A stretch of DNA of 64,000 nucleotides from Saccharibacter sp. EH611 (GTDB taxonomy: Bacteria > Pseudomonadota > Alphaproteobacteria > Acetobacterales > Acetobacteraceae), in assembly GCF_009834765.1 (NCBI RefSeq), contig NZ_WVHP01000002.1, positions 268,585-332,584 on the forward strand. The letters are read 5' to 3'. Under the pieces are notes generated by a model, which was not told the origin of the DNA, did no database searches, and saw nothing but the letters and a program-made list of their open reading frames with translations. A program made the translations under genes and the position numbers. Position 1 is the first letter of the stretch, and each line of letters begins with the position of its first letter. This document shows, in pieces, positions 8,898-19,311 of the stretch.

Positions 8898-9988
8898 TGC
8901 TCTTTGATCTCCTTGCGACCCACGCCTCCCCCCATGGTGGTTTTGCTAACCTCCTGCATTATGTCACCTTCCGCGCCGGCTGCGCGTGTCTGACGGCTTT
9001 GTTGATTTCGCTCTTTTGGGGGCGTCCCTTCATCGCTCAACTTAAACGGATCCAAGGGCAAGGGCAGCCTATTCGTACCCTAGGGCCTGAGCGCCATATT
9101 CTGGAAAAAGCCGGCACGCCAACAATGGGCGGCATGTTGATCTTAGCGGCCCTGACCATCTCCACCTTATTATGGGCAGACCTCCGCAATGGTTTCGTCT
9201 GGGCTGTGCTGCTGACCACACTCGCCTTCGGTGCTGTTGGTTTTGCCGATGATTATCTCAAATTATCGCGTCGCAACACACAAGGGATCTCTAAAAAAAC
9301 ACGCCTTGGATGCGAGTTTTTAGCCTCTCTCATCGCGGGGATCTGGCTTGAAATGCTGACCCCACCCGAACTCCGCAATGTGCTTGCTTTTCCGTTTGCG
9401 AAAAGCTTCGTTCTCCCTCTCGGCTACGTTTTCCCTCTTTTTGCGATGGTGACGATTGCTGGATTTGGAAACGCCGTGAACCTGACTGACGGCCTGGACG
9501 GCCTCGCAACCGTTCCCGTCATTATCGCGGCCTTCGTCTTCGCCCTTATCGCCTATTTAGTCGGGAACCACGTCTTTGCAGACTATCTGCAACTCCACCC
9601 CGTTCCCGGCACGGGGGAGCTGAGTATTTTTTGCGCTGCTCTTATTGGGGGTTCGTTAGGTTTTTTATGGTACAATGCCCCCCCAGCGGATGTCTTCATG
9701 GGCGATACCGGGTCTCTCGCCCTCGGGGGCGCTCTTGGTGCTGTCGCTGTTGCGGTAAAACATGAGCTGGTTCTTTGCCTCGTCGGTGGGATTTTTGTGG
9801 CCGAAACATTGTCGGTTATCGTGCAGGTCTTTTGGTTTAAACGCACAGGAAAGCGCGTTTTCCTCATGGCGCCTCTGCACCATCACTTTGAGAAAAAAGG
9901 CTGGCAAGAACCTAAGATTGTCGTACGCTTCTGGATTATTGCCTTTATCCTCGGCCTTTGCGGTTTAGCGACACTGAAATTGCGATGA
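8897..9988 (+). CDS. mraY: phospho-MurNAc-pentapeptide transferase
   Basis: MraY transfers phospho-MurNAc-pentapeptide to undecaprenyl phosphate in the inner membrane, forming lipid I. The 363-residue polytopic protein has the catalytic motifs in order: FADDYLKL near residue 116, [14 protein letters not shown] near residue 193, [12 protein letters not shown] near residue 267 and the histidine cluster [11 protein letters not shown] near the end. ATG at 8897 shares a base with the murF stop. A C7 run at about 9678-9684 within the gene is intact in frame. Confidence 0.97.
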   Translation: MLFDLLATHASPHGGFANLLHYVTFRAGCACLTALLISLFWGRPFIAQLKRIQGQGQPIRTLGPERHILEKAGTPTMGGMLILAALTISTLLWADLRNGFVWAVLLTTLAFGAVGFADDYLKLSRRNTQGISKKTRLGCEFLASLIAGIWLEMLTPPELRNVLAFPFAKSFVLPLGYVFPLFAMVTIAGFGNAVNLTDGLDGLATVPVIIAAFVFALIAYLVGNHVFADYLQLHPVPGTGELSIFCAALIGGSLGFLWYNAPPADVFMGDTGSLALGGALGAVAVAVKHELVLCLVGGIFVAETLSVIVQVFWFKRTGKRVFLMAPLHHHFEKKGWQEPKIVVRFWIIAFILGLCGLATLKLR

Positions 9989-11319
9989 TGACTTCTTCTC
10001 TCTCCTTATGGCCTTCTCAGCTCCTCCACGGATCCCATTATGCCGTTTGCGGGTTGGGGCGTAACGGAACAGCTGTTGTCCGAGCCCTCTTAGACATGGG
10101 CGCGACCGTGCAAGCATGGGACGATACCGCCCCTACGCTGCCTGAACACCCCAACCTCACCCTTGCGCCACTCACAGATCTACGCGCTATGGACGGGCTG
10201 ATTTTATCACCGGGCATTCCGCACCGGCTTCCTTCACCGCATCCTGTTGCCGTATTGGCACGATCCCAGCACGTACCGATCCTTTCAGATGCTGAGCTAC
10301 TCTGGCAGGTTGCCCGCAAGGCTGGCTCTCAGGCACGTTTTGTCTCCGTGACGGGAACAAATGGGAAATCCACAACAACAGCGTTACTGACCCATATCCT
10401 CACCCATGCCGGCATTCCGACAGCGGCTGGAGGCAATCTCGGCACAGCGTCTCTTGCTCTCCCGCCCTTAGGAGACGATGGCGTTTATATTATCGAGATG
10501 TCTTCTTACATGCTTGAGCGTCTTGAGAACTTCCATGCCTGTTGTTCGATCATGCTCAACCTCACACCCGATCATCTCGAGCGTCATGGAGATATGGAAG
10601 GGTACGCTCAGGCAAAAGCTCATGTCTTTGACCATATGACCAAAGACGACCTCGCTATTTTAGGTGAGGATGCCCCGTGGAACCGCACCTTACGCACATC
10701 CTTAAAAGCGCGTCATATCCCCACCCTCATCTTAAACGCCACGGAAGCTCTCTCTCCTGATGAGGCGCCTATGCTCCCGGGCCGCCATAATGCTCAAAAT
10801 AGCGCAGCCTGTCGTGCAGCCGCACGGTTCCTTGGCGTTGATGATGCCGTTATTATAGACGCTATTCGCAGCTTCCCCGGTCTGGCTCATCGTCTGCAAT
10901 ATGTCGCCACGATAGATGGGGTTGCTTGGATTAATGACAGCAAAGCAACCAATGCTGAAGCCAGCACCCATGCTCTCGCCGCTTATGATCGTGTTATCTG
11001 GATTGCTGGTGGCACGGCTAAACAAGGCGGAATTGACAGTTTAGCTCCCGTTTTCTCCCATATCGGTTACGCCTTGCTCATTGGCCAAGATGCCCCGCTC
11101 CTGTCAGAAACTCTCAAGCACCATCGTATCCCTCATTCGATTGTCCATACATTGGAAAACGCTGTTGCAGAAGCGATGAAACAGGCTCATCAGCTGGACA
11201 TTCCAACCGTATTATTGTCACCTTCCTGTGCGAGCTTTGACCAGTTTCGTAGCTTTGAGGAACGAGGGGAACGCTTTGCCCAGCTCGTCCACGCCTATCA
11301 AGACGGCCAGAAAGGATAA
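9985..11319 (+). CDS. murD: UDP-MurNAc-L-alanine:D-glutamate ligase
   Basis: MurD adds D-glutamate to UDP-MurNAc-L-alanine with ATP. The 444-residue form starts at ATG 9985, which overlaps the mraY stop (ATGATG). A frame starting at 9958 would lie inside mraY and adds nothing family-like. The N-terminal domain opens with [19 protein letters not shown]. The P-loop [12 protein letters not shown] is near residue 123, followed by [11 protein letters not shown] and the C-terminal [13 protein letters not shown] and [12 protein letters not shown] motifs. ftsW starts five bases after the stop. Confidence 0.96.
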   Translation: MMTSSLSLWPSQLLHGSHYAVCGLGRNGTAVVRALLDMGATVQAWDDTAPTLPEHPNLTLAPLTDLRAMDGLILSPGIPHRLPSPHPVAVLARSQHVPILSDAELLWQVARKAGSQARFVSVTGTNGKSTTTALLTHILTHAGIPTAAGGNLGTASLALPPLGDDGVYIIEMSSYMLERLENFHACCSIMLNLTPDHLERHGDMEGYAQAKAHVFDHMTKDDLAILGEDAPWNRTLRTSLKARHIPTLILNATEALSPDEAPMLPGRHNAQNSAACRAAARFLGVDDAVIIDAIRSFPGLAHRLQYVATIDGVAWINDSKATNAEASTHALAAYDRVIWIAGGTAKQGGIDSLAPVFSHIGYALLIGQDAPLLSETLKHHRIPHSIVHTLENAVAEAMKQAHQLDIPTVLLSPSCASFDQFRSFEERGERFAQLVHAYQDGQKG

Positions 11320-11324
11320 AAAAC

Positions 11325-12533
11325 ATGGCCTCCCCTCGCCGCACAGACACATCCTCTCATGCGCAATGGTGGCGCAATATTGACCATGTGGCCCTGACCG
11401 GTATCGGTATCCTCATGGCACTTGGATACATCCTCATGCTCGCGGCAAGCCCGGCTGTGGCCCATCGTATTGGGGCCTCTCGCAATGTTTTTATCTTCAA
11501 GCAGGTCGCCTTCCTCTCCATCGCCGCGGTGATCGTGATTGTTACGTCACGCCTTTCCATTCGCGCAATGCAAAAGCTGGCCGTTATTGGGGGTGTGATC
11601 GCCCTCGCAGCCACTTTCATGACACTTGTTCATGGGATGGAAATTAAAGGGGCACGACGGTGGATCGCCCTCCCGCTGATGTCTGTGCAGCCTTCGGAAT
11701 TCCTCAAACCATGCTTTGCTTTGCTCACGGGTTGGCTCCTCAGCTTGCGCGGGAAAATTCGTCTCCGCAATGGCTGGCGCTTTCCAGGGCGTGCCCTCTC
11801 CTGCTTTGTCTTCCTCATGATTGTTGCACTCCTTCAGGCACAGCCGGATATTGGGATGCTGTCTGTCATCACCATGGTCTTTGTGACACAGCTTTTTATT
11901 GATGGCCTTCCTATCGCGTTTTTCGTCACCCTCATCGCCGGGATGATCAGCGCGTTTGGGCTGGCTTATCTCACCTTCGACCATGTGCGCTCCCGCGTGC
12001 AACGCTTTCTCCACCCCGATGTGGGCGACCATTACCAAATTGATACGTCCCTCCGCGCTTTTGGTAATGGCGGTCTTCTTGGTCGTGGCCCGGGGGAAGG
12101 CCGCGTGAAAGACCTCCTCCCTGATGCTCATGCAGACTTCGTTTTTGCTGTTGCGGGGGAGGAATATGGCTTCCTCATGTGCCTTTTTATCATCTGCGTG
12201 TTTGTCATGCTGTTGCTCTGCACATTACGACGCCTTCTGCATGAAAAAGACCCTTTCGTTATCTTAGCTGCTGGCGGACTCATCACGGGCTTTGGCCTTC
12301 AAGCCTTTATTAATATGGGCTCTAGTTTGCATCTCATCCCCACAAAAGGCATGACCCTTCCGTTCATCTCGTATGGAGGAAGTTCCGCCTTTTCCATCGC
12401 ACTCACGATGGGTATGGTGCTGGCCCTAACGAAACATCGCGTCCAACCGGGGCTGTTCTCGCCCACACCGGCACCAACAGACATCCCATTATCCAACCGG
12501 CTCTTTGCCCCCTCATCTACGGATAAGGATTAA
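11325..12533 (+). CDS. ftsW: lipid II polymerase FtsW (SEDS family)
   Basis: FtsW is the septal peptidoglycan glycosyltransferase that pairs with FtsI. The 402-residue protein has about ten hydrophobic segments. It shows family motifs: GARRWIALPLMSVQPSEFLK, the catalytic-loop region QAQPDIGM and the closing PTKGMTLPFISYGGSS. Spacing to murD and murG is five and six bases, typical of one transcript. Its neighbours murG and ftsI support FtsW rather than the elongation homologue RodA. Confidence 0.95.
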   Translation: MASPRRTDTSSHAQWWRNIDHVALTGIGILMALGYILMLAASPAVAHRIGASRNVFIFKQVAFLSIAAVIVIVTSRLSIRAMQKLAVIGGVIALAATFMTLVHGMEIKGARRWIALPLMSVQPSEFLKPCFALLTGWLLSLRGKIRLRNGWRFPGRALSCFVFLMIVALLQAQPDIGMLSVITMVFVTQLFIDGLPIAFFVTLIAGMISAFGLAYLTFDHVRSRVQRFLHPDVGDHYQIDTSLRAFGNGGLLGRGPGEGRVKDLLPDAHADFVFAVAGEEYGFLMCLFIICVFVMLLLCTLRRLLHEKDPFVILAAGGLITGFGLQAFINMGSSLHLIPTKGMTLPFISYGGSSAFSIALTMGMVLALTKHRVQPGLFSPTPAPTDIPLSNRLFAPSSTDKD

Positions 12534-12539
12534 AGAAAC

Positions 12540-13649
12540 ATGAATACGTCGATCGTCATCGCTGCTGGTGGGACTGGTGGCCATTTCTTCCCCGCCGAAG
12601 CGCTCGCAAACCACCTTCTAAACCGCGGGTATGACGTCGTGCTGATGACCGATGCACGCAATAACCGGGTTAATGATGGCGTTTTCGGACGGGCCTCCCA
12701 TTACGTCTTGCCCGGCGGCGGCATTGCCGGGAAAGGCCTTTTGGGCAAAATCAAAGGGGCTTTTCGCCTCCTTGATGGCACGATCAAAGCGCGTGCTCTT
12801 CTCAGCGTTATCCGCCCCGCTGCCATCGTCGGGTTTGGTGGCTATCCTTCTATTCCTCCCCTGTTGGGCGCACGCCTTCTCCCTAAGGCCTCCCGCCCTC
12901 AAATGGTCATCCATGAAGGGAACGCCATTCTGGGCCAGGCAAACGCTCTGCTCGCGCGCTTTGCCCCGACGATCGCGACATCCTACCCTCATGTTGCACG
13001 TCTCCCTCAAGGCGCGACGGTTCAACTCACCGGAATGCCCGTCCGTGATCCCATCGAAGCACTCGTAGACATCCCCTACTTTCCTCCCAGCCAAGACAGC
13101 GATGATACGATACAACTCCTCGTCTGGGGCGGCTCACTTGGAGCCCAAATCTTTGGACGCGTTGTGCCAGAAGCCCTGACAACGCTCCCCCAAACCCTTC
13201 GCTCGCGTCTGCATGTCACCCAGCAAGTGAACGAGCAAGACCTCCCCCGCATTCAGCAGCAATACGAAGAAGCTGGGATTAACGCCACATTAGCGCCTTT
13301 CATCCATAATGTGGCCGACATCCTGCAAAAAGCCCACCTCGTTATTGGGCGAGCGGGCGGTTCTTCTGTTGCAGAGCTCACCATGGCGGGGCGTCCCTCT
13401 ATTCTCATACCGCTTCCCATCGCGGCGTCTGATGAGCAAGGCCAAAATGCCCAAGCTGTGGAACGTGCCGGGGCTGGATGGATGATCCGGCAAGCAATCT
13501 TTACCCCCACGCTTCTTGCTGATCGCCTCATGGCCCTTTTGCAAACGCCAGAACGCCTTACGCAGGCTGCTGCAGCGGCTAAAACACTTCAACATCGCAA
13601 GGCCGCAGAAAGATTGGCCGATCTGGTTGAAGCTACCCTCCATTCCTGA
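12540..13649 (+). CDS. murG: UDP-GlcNAc transferase MurG (lipid II synthesis)
   Basis: MurG adds N-acetylglucosamine to lipid I at the cytoplasmic face of the membrane. Its 369 residues fold as two Rossmann domains (GT28, GT-B). The N-terminal glycine-rich loop AAGGTGGHFFPAEALA, the second loop WGGSLGAQIF and the UDP-GlcNAc motif GRAGGSSVAELTMAGRPSI are clear. ATG at 12540 has AAAGAAAC just before it, a modest ribosome site. murC follows immediately. Confidence 0.96.
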   Translation: MNTSIVIAAGGTGGHFFPAEALANHLLNRGYDVVLMTDARNNRVNDGVFGRASHYVLPGGGIAGKGLLGKIKGAFRLLDGTIKARALLSVIRPAAIVGFGGYPSIPPLLGARLLPKASRPQMVIHEGNAILGQANALLARFAPTIATSYPHVARLPQGATVQLTGMPVRDPIEALVDIPYFPPSQDSDDTIQLLVWGGSLGAQIFGRVVPEALTTLPQTLRSRLHVTQQVNEQDLPRIQQQYEEAGINATLAPFIHNVADILQKAHLVIGRAGGSSVAELTMAGRPSILIPLPIAASDEQGQNAQAVERAGAGWMIRQAIFTPTLLADRLMALLQTPERLTQAAAAAKTLQHRKAAERLADLVEATLHS

Positions 13650-13703
13650 TTGTCTGCCTTCTCGCCTTTCTCTCGCTTGTTAGCCCATCGGAGCTTGTCA
13701 CTT

Positions 13704-15134
13704 ATGCGCGCCCTTCCTCTCAATATTGGCCTTATTCATTTTGTCGGTATCGGCGGCATTGGCATGTCTGGCATCGCAGAAGTGCTGCATATGCTCGGCT
13801 ATAAAGTGCAAGGCTCTGATATGGCCGAAAGCGCCAATGTTGAGCGGCTCCGTCGGGCGGGTATTCCCGTGCATATTGGGCATGACGCGGCCAATATTGG
13901 CGATGCGCGTGCTGTTGTTATCTCCACAGCGGTAAAGCGGGATAACCCCGAGGTTATGGCCGCCCGTGCCCGGCTTATCCCTGTCGTGCGCCGTGCTGAG
14001 ATGCTGGCCGAGCTTATGCGCCTACGCTGGGCTGTTGCTGTTGGGGGCACACATGGGAAAACAACAACCACCAGCCTCGTCGCCTGTGTTTTAGAACATG
14101 CCAAGCTCGACCCAACCGTCATCAATGGCGGCATTATCGAAGCATACGGCACTAATACGCGCATGGGCTCTGGTGAATGGATGGTCGTCGAAGCTGATGA
14201 AAGCGACGGCTCCTTCCTTCGCTTGCCATCCGTTATCTCGATCGTCACGAATATGGATCCCGAGCATCTCGACCATTGGGGGTCTGAAGAAGCGATGGAA
14301 GCAGGGTATCGACAGTTTGTCTCGAACATTCCGTTCTATGGTTTTGCTGTGCTGTGCGTCGATCATCCGCGCGTTCAGCAAATGATCCCCCAACTCTCTG
14401 ACCATCGCATTGTCACCTATGGTGTGAGCCCGCAGGCTGATGTTCGTGCTGACAACATTATTATGGATGCGCATGGAGCACGTTTTGATGTTGTCGTGAC
14501 CAATCGCGCCCAAGAGACGCAGCGCCATGCTGGCCCCTTCCGCCTCCCGATGTTTGGCCGTCATAATGTCCTAAACGCCCTCGCCTCTATCGCCGTTGCG
14601 ATGGAAATGGAAATCCCCGACGAGGTGATTGCCAACGGGCTGCTTAAATTCCGTGGTGTGCAGCGTCGTTTTACCCATGTCGGCACATGGAATGACGTTA
14701 AAATCATTGATGATTACGGCCATCACCCAGTGGAAATTACGGCCGTGCTCAATGCAGCACGTCAGGCAGGCGCACGTCATGTCATCGCTGTGATTCAGCC
14801 TCATCGTTATTCCCGCCTCAAGGCATTGTTTAACGACTTCTGCACCAGTCTTAATGAGGCCGATACGGTGATTGTCTCTGATGTTTACGCCGCAGGGGAA
14901 GAGCCCATCGAAGGAGCCGATCGCGATACCCTCGTGCAAGGGCTGCGCGAGCGTGGTCACCGCCACGTCATCGCCCTTCCATCCCTTGAAGATCTACCGA
15001 AAATCATCGCAGATAGTGCTCAACCTGGCGATATTGTCATGTGTCTCGGTGCAGGGTCTATTACACATTGGGCCAAAGCGCTTCCCGCACAGCTTGAGGC
15101 ACTCTCATCCCTTCAAACGGGAGAGAAACAATGA
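13704..15134 (+). CDS. murC: UDP-MurNAc:L-alanine ligase
   Basis: MurC adds the first amino acid, L-alanine, to UDP-MurNAc. The protein starts [15 protein letters not shown] and is 476 residues long. The nucleotide-sugar motif [12 protein letters not shown], the ATP loop [10 protein letters not shown] near residue 115 and [12 protein letters not shown] are all present. ATG at 13704 is chosen because GGAG at 13690-13693 lies ten bases before it. An in-frame TTG directly after the murG stop (13650) would add 18 residues without family similarity but would make the genes contiguous. The end overlaps murB by four bases. Confidence 0.95.
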   Translation: MRALPLNIGLIHFVGIGGIGMSGIAEVLHMLGYKVQGSDMAESANVERLRRAGIPVHIGHDAANIGDARAVVISTAVKRDNPEVMAARARLIPVVRRAEMLAELMRLRWAVAVGGTHGKTTTTSLVACVLEHAKLDPTVINGGIIEAYGTNTRMGSGEWMVVEADESDGSFLRLPSVISIVTNMDPEHLDHWGSEEAMEAGYRQFVSNIPFYGFAVLCVDHPRVQQMIPQLSDHRIVTYGVSPQADVRADNIIMDAHGARFDVVVTNRAQETQRHAGPFRLPMFGRHNVLNALASIAVAMEMEIPDEVIANGLLKFRGVQRRFTHVGTWNDVKIIDDYGHHPVEITAVLNAARQAGARHVIAVIQPHRYSRLKALFNDFCTSLNEADTVIVSDVYAAGEEPIEGADRDTLVQGLRERGHRHVIALPSLEDLPKIIADSAQPGDIVMCLGAGSITHWAKALPAQLEALSSLQTGEKQ

Positions 15135-16030
15135 ACATACCGTCCTTTTTTTCGGGGCTGCGCGGGCGGCTTAAAACGGATGCTCCTCTTGGTATGCGCA
15201 GCTGGTTCCGCACAGGGGGAGCGGCGGACTATCTCTTTGTTCCCAAAGATAGCGATGACCTCAGCACAGCCCTTCGTCAGCGCCCTGACACCATGTCCTT
15301 AATGGTGTTAGGAGCCTGCTCCAATGTCATTATCCGCGATGGTGGGATTGAGGGGCTTGTGATCCGTTTAGCCGGTGGTTTTGCCGATATAGACGTTGAG
15401 CAAGACGGGCTCATTGTTGGTGCTGCGGCCCTTGATGTCACCGTTGCTGAAACCGCCGCCCACCATGGACTCGCTGGGATGGAGTTTCTAGTCGGTATTC
15501 CCGGTTCTGTTGGTGGTGCTGTCGCTATGAATGCAGGTGCCTATGGGCGTGACATGGCCGCTATCCTTGATTGGGTCGAGCTGCTCACAAGCGAGGGAAA
15601 GCCCCTACGTCTTCCCGCCCATGAGCTGACAATGAGCTATCGCCATACGTCCCTTCCCAAAGGGGCTGTCGTTACCCGTGCTCGCCTGAAAGGCACCCCA
15701 GACAACCCTACCGCAATTACGGAGCGTATGACCGCTATCCGCACCTCACGGGAGGAAAGCCAACCACTTCGTACGCGCACAGGTGGTTCTACCTTCCGTA
15801 ATCCCGATGGACATAAAGCGTGGCAACTCATCGACCAAGCGGGATGTCGTGGGCTGATCCAAGGCGGCGCGCAAATGAGCGAAAAACATTGCAACTTCAT
15901 GCTCAATCTCGGTCAAGCCAGCAGCGCAGACCTTGAGCAGCTCGGCACTATTGTGCGTCAGCGCGTCTATGATACCAGCGGGATTTCTTTACAATGGGAA
16001 ATCAAGCGCCTAGGTCGTCCTACCATATAA
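15131..16030 (+). CDS. murB: UDP-N-acetylenolpyruvoylglucosamine reductase
   Basis: MurB reduces the enolpyruvyl group to lactyl with NADPH and FAD, giving UDP-MurNAc. The 299 residues fit type II MurB. Visible motifs are [12 protein letters not shown] and the FAD-binding [13 protein letters not shown]. The flavin and substrate segment follows as [18 protein letters not shown], and the proton-donor region as [19 protein letters not shown]. It overlaps the murC stop by ATGA and is followed by ddl after 12 bases. The presence of murB inside the cluster is the common alphaproteobacterial arrangement. Confidence 0.96.
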   Translation: MNIPSFFSGLRGRLKTDAPLGMRSWFRTGGAADYLFVPKDSDDLSTALRQRPDTMSLMVLGACSNVIIRDGGIEGLVIRLAGGFADIDVEQDGLIVGAAALDVTVAETAAHHGLAGMEFLVGIPGSVGGAVAMNAGAYGRDMAAILDWVELLTSEGKPLRLPAHELTMSYRHTSLPKGAVVTRARLKGTPDNPTAITERMTAIRTSREESQPLRTRTGGSTFRNPDGHKAWQLIDQAGCRGLIQGGAQMSEKHCNFMLNLGQASSADLEQLGTIVRQRVYDTSGISLQWEIKRLGRPTI

Positions 16031-16042
16031 GGCATCGCCATC

Positions 16043-17029
16043 ATGAGCCAATCCATCCCTCAAGCCCCCTCTTCTCTGCGTGTTGCCGTCCTCATGGGGG
16101 GGACGTCAAATGAGCGCACGGTGAGCCTATCGAGCGGTCGTGCCGTGCTCGCTGCTTTGTTGGAAAAGGGCTATCACGCTCATGCGGTCGATATTGGGGC
16201 CGATATTGCCACCACCATTGCAGAATTGCGCCGCCTTTCCCCTCATGTTGCCTTTAACGCCCTTCATGGCCCCGGCGGAGAAGATGGGCGTATCCAAGGT
16301 GTTTTAGAGTGGCTGTCCCTGCCTTATACCCATTCCGGCGTATTGGCATCGGCCATGGCCATGGATAAAGCCGCTACACGTATGGCACTCGAAGCATCCG
16401 GGCTTCCAGTAGCAACCGGCAAGGTTGTCACACCGCAAGAACTCGCTCAGGCAGACCCACTCCCTCGCCCTTACGTCATTAAGCCTCTCGCTGAGGGCTC
16501 TTCCGTCGGCGTTGAGATCCTTCATCAAAACGACCCACGCCGTGAGGAACTGGCGCGCACTTGGCGCTTTGGAGAGCACCTTTTAGTCGAAGATTTTATT
16601 CCAGGACGTGAACTCACCGTCTCTGTGTTAAGGGAAACAGCTCTTGGCGTGACTGAAATTCTTCCGAACGAAGGTGAAGGATTCTATGATTTTAATGCAA
16701 AATATAGTGCTGGTGGATCACGCCATATCATCCCCGCCATATTGCCAACAACCATCACCCAACAGGCACTCTCCCTTGCATGTCAGGCACACAACGCTTT
16801 AGGGTGCTCTGGTGCAAGCCGGACTGACTTCCGCTATGATGAGCAACGTCAACGCCTTGTTATTTTAGAAGTCAACACGCAACCAGGGATGACTCCAACA
16901 TCTCTCCTCCCCGAACAGGCCGCATGGCGTGGAATGGATTATGTCTCGCTCTGTCATTGGATGATACAAGACGCCCTCGGGCTGTCCCCCGCCCCTGTTA
17001 GCTCTCTGCTGACGTCGCCTAGCACCTAA
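16043..17029 (+). CDS. ddl: D-alanine--D-alanine ligase
   Basis: Ddl joins two D-alanines with ATP to make the dipeptide that MurF uses. The 328-residue protein is an ATP-grasp enzyme. It begins with VAVLMGGTSNERTVSLSSG, has the ALHGPGGEDGRIQGVLE segment, PYVIKPLAEGSSVGV in the grasp domain, and ends with the metal-binding ILEVNTQPGMT. It lies between murB and ftsQ, as in the E. coli ddlB position. Confidence 0.95.
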   Translation: MSQSIPQAPSSLRVAVLMGGTSNERTVSLSSGRAVLAALLEKGYHAHAVDIGADIATTIAELRRLSPHVAFNALHGPGGEDGRIQGVLEWLSLPYTHSGVLASAMAMDKAATRMALEASGLPVATGKVVTPQELAQADPLPRPYVIKPLAEGSSVGVEILHQNDPRREELARTWRFGEHLLVEDFIPGRELTVSVLRETALGVTEILPNEGEGFYDFNAKYSAGGSRHIIPAILPTTITQQALSLACQAHNALGCSGASRTDFRYDEQRQRLVILEVNTQPGMTPTSLLPEQAAWRGMDYVSLCHWMIQDALGLSPAPVSSLLTSPST

Positions 17030-17036
17030 CGAAACC

Positions 17037-17912
17037 ATGCCCCCTTTCCCACCGCCTGATCCGCATCAACCACCGCCTGTTTATGGAGACCGCCCTTCGC
17101 GTGCGTCTCTTTTTTGGCTACGCCGGAAGAACACCATGCGACGCTTGGTTGTTTTTCTGGGGCTCATGCTGGTGCTCATCGGCGGAGGATGGATCGCCCT
17201 TGGCATGGTGTCGGATCGCTCCATGAGCAGCTTGCGCACTAAGCTTGAGGCAATGGATCCCTTGCAGATCAAGCATATTGTCATCCGCGGTCGTCAGCTC
17301 ACCGATGAAAGCGATATTCTCGCTCGCTTAGATATGCAGAAGAATCGCTCCCTCTTTGGTTTTTCTGTTGAGCAAGCGCGCCTGCGTATTGATGCCCTCC
17401 CCTTTGTTGAGCATTCAACAGTGGAGCGTCATTTGCCTGATACGGTCATTATTACCCTGACCGAGCGTGTCCCTGTTGCTATTTGGCAAACACGCCGCCA
17501 CTTTATCCTCATCAACCGCGCGGGCGACCGGGTTTCAGAGCGAGACCTTACAGCACAAGACAGCACAGCCTTTCACAAACTTCCGCTTGTTGTGGGACAA
17601 GGAGCTAATGTCGCAGCAGCCTCTATTATTGACCTCCTCGCCCATTATCCAGATATTAAATCACGCATACTGGCCTTGATCCGTATTGGTGAGCGACGGT
17701 GGAATCTTCTCATGCGTAATGGCACGATCGTTCTCCTTCCGGAAGGTGCAGAAAACGCTGCCCTTGCACGCCTGACTGACTATCAAAAGCAAATCCGTCT
17801 TCTTGAACGTCCCGTTACGTCCATTGACCTGCGCCTTGCAGACCGCATGGTTATCCACACCCCCTCGTCTCCTCCGTCCTCCTCTCCATCCCCGGGAACT
17901 GACGCGCCATGA
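17037..17912 (+). CDS. ftsQ: cell division protein FtsQ
   Basis: FtsQ is a bitopic divisome protein that recruits FtsL and FtsB. Of 291 residues, the first 34 are cytoplasmic and proline-rich. A transmembrane helix follows at about residues 36-60 (VVFLGLMLVLIGGGWIAL). A periplasmic POTRA domain (IKHIVIRGRQLTDESDIL, RIDALPFVEHSTVERHLP) and the FtsQ-specific beta domain complete it. The proline-rich end overlaps ftsA by four bases. Divisome gene order ftsQ-ftsA-ftsZ supports the call. Confidence 0.94.
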   Translation: MPPFPPPDPHQPPPVYGDRPSRASLFWLRRKNTMRRLVVFLGLMLVLIGGGWIALGMVSDRSMSSLRTKLEAMDPLQIKHIVIRGRQLTDESDILARLDMQKNRSLFGFSVEQARLRIDALPFVEHSTVERHLPDTVIITLTERVPVAIWQTRRHFILINRAGDRVSERDLTAQDSTAFHKLPLVVGQGANVAAASIIDLLAHYPDIKSRILALIRIGERRWNLLMRNGTIVLLPEGAENAALARLTDYQKQIRLLERPVTSIDLRLADRMVIHTPSSPPSSSPSPGTDAP

Positions 17913-19249
17913 CAGCCCTGACGATGTCTTCTCCTTCCTCCTCTGCCGCTCTCCCCGTCTCCTCGGAGAACGAGAATAGAGCCGTCTTACCGCTTCTCCC
18001 ATCTGAAGAACGCCCCGGCTTTACTTGGCGCCCTGGCATTCATGCTGTTCTTGATATTGGCTCTACTAAGACAACGTGTCTCATTGGTCGCGGTCTCAGT
18101 AATGGGGGAATTAAAGTCCTCGGATGGGGTTGGCGCCGTTCTGAAGGCATTACCTCCGGTGCTATTGTTGATACAGCCCGCGTTGAAGCCGTTATTCGTG
18201 CAACTGTTGGAGATGCAGAAACACAGGCACGACGCCGCATTGAAGAAGTCATTGTGAATCTCTCCTGCGGGAATCCGCAGAGCTATCATATTGATACAGC
18301 AATGACCCCTGGGGGACGCGAAGTTACCCCTAAAGACGTGCGCAGCCTGCTCAATCACGCGCGCCAACAGGCCTTTTACGAAGGGCGGAGTATCGTAAGT
18401 ACATTACCACTCGGTTTTAATGTGGATGAAACCCCCGCCGTACCCGACCCCTGCGGTCATCAATGCACGGAGCTTTTAGGAAAGTTCCATCTCATTGATG
18501 CAAACACCAGTGCACTACGCACTTTGAGCACCGTACTTCATCGCGCAGAGCTCCGTCTAAACGGTCTCGTCTCTAGCCCATTTGCTTCGGGGCTTTCCGT
18601 GCTGGATCATGATGAGCGAGACCTCGGCGTAACCGTGGTCGAAATGGGTGCAGGCACAACGTCTCTCGCGGTATTCTCGCATGGGCGTCTTCTCCATACC
18701 GCTCAGCTTCGTATTGGTGGTCATCATATTACGCGTGATATTGCTGCGGCTTTATCCGTGCATACCGATGTCGCAGAATGGCTCAAAACCATGCATGGCG
18801 CTGCCCAACCCGTCGCTGATGATGAGCATCATATTATCCGCCTCCCTGTTTCTCATGGCCGCAGTTTGGAACGTGTTTCTCGCGCCCGACTCGTCTCTAT
18901 TATCGCCCCTCGCATTGAAGAAACCTTAGAGATGACTCGCCATTATCTTGATAATGCAGGCCTCGGTCGACTCGCTGAAGGTCGTGTCGTCTTAACCGGT
19001 GGCGCGTCCCTTCTCAGCGGGTTAGGGCCCGTTGCAGCACGTATTTTTGGCCGGCAAGTACGCATGGGCCAACCGCACATGATTTATGGCCTTCCAGAGA
19101 GCGCTGCTATTTCTGCGGGTTTCTCTACAGTCTCTGGCCTGCTAACATGGGCCTGTGGGGCTGACGAGTCCTTTTGTCTGCCTGAAGATGATTCCCCACC
19201 TTCTGGAATTATGAAACGCCTTGTGAATCTCATCAGCAGGCATGTATAG
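17909..19249 (+). CDS. ftsA: cell division protein FtsA
   Basis: FtsA is an actin-fold ATPase that tethers FtsZ filaments to the membrane. The 446 residues include the phosphate-1 motif [15 protein letters not shown] near residue 47, preceded by an unusual low-complexity N-terminal extension of about 40 residues. The SHS2 insert follows, then [17 protein letters not shown] (phosphate 2) and [13 protein letters not shown] (adenosine motif). The C-terminal helix [12 protein letters not shown] is the amphipathic membrane anchor. It overlaps ftsQ by ATGA. Confidence 0.95.
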   Translation: MTALTMSSPSSSAALPVSSENENRAVLPLLPSEERPGFTWRPGIHAVLDIGSTKTTCLIGRGLSNGGIKVLGWGWRRSEGITSGAIVDTARVEAVIRATVGDAETQARRRIEEVIVNLSCGNPQSYHIDTAMTPGGREVTPKDVRSLLNHARQQAFYEGRSIVSTLPLGFNVDETPAVPDPCGHQCTELLGKFHLIDANTSALRTLSTVLHRAELRLNGLVSSPFASGLSVLDHDERDLGVTVVEMGAGTTSLAVFSHGRLLHTAQLRIGGHHITRDIAAALSVHTDVAEWLKTMHGAAQPVADDEHHIIRLPVSHGRSLERVSRARLVSIIAPRIEETLEMTRHYLDNAGLGRLAEGRVVLTGGASLLSGLGPVAARIFGRQVRMGQPHMIYGLPESAAISAGFSTVSGLLTWACGADESFCLPEDDSPPSGIMKRLVNLISRHV

Positions 19250-19311
19250 TCATTCTTGGAGGGGTACACGCGTTACCCTGTCACCTCCTGCCCGTTCGGA
19301 GCCACCTTATT

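Noticed and set aside
11547..12131. 194-codon open frame antisense to ftsW
   Set aside because: Shadow of the conserved polytopic gene on the other strand.
13799..14329. 176-codon open frame antisense to murC
   Set aside because: Shadow; overlaps catalytic motifs of murC on the other strand.
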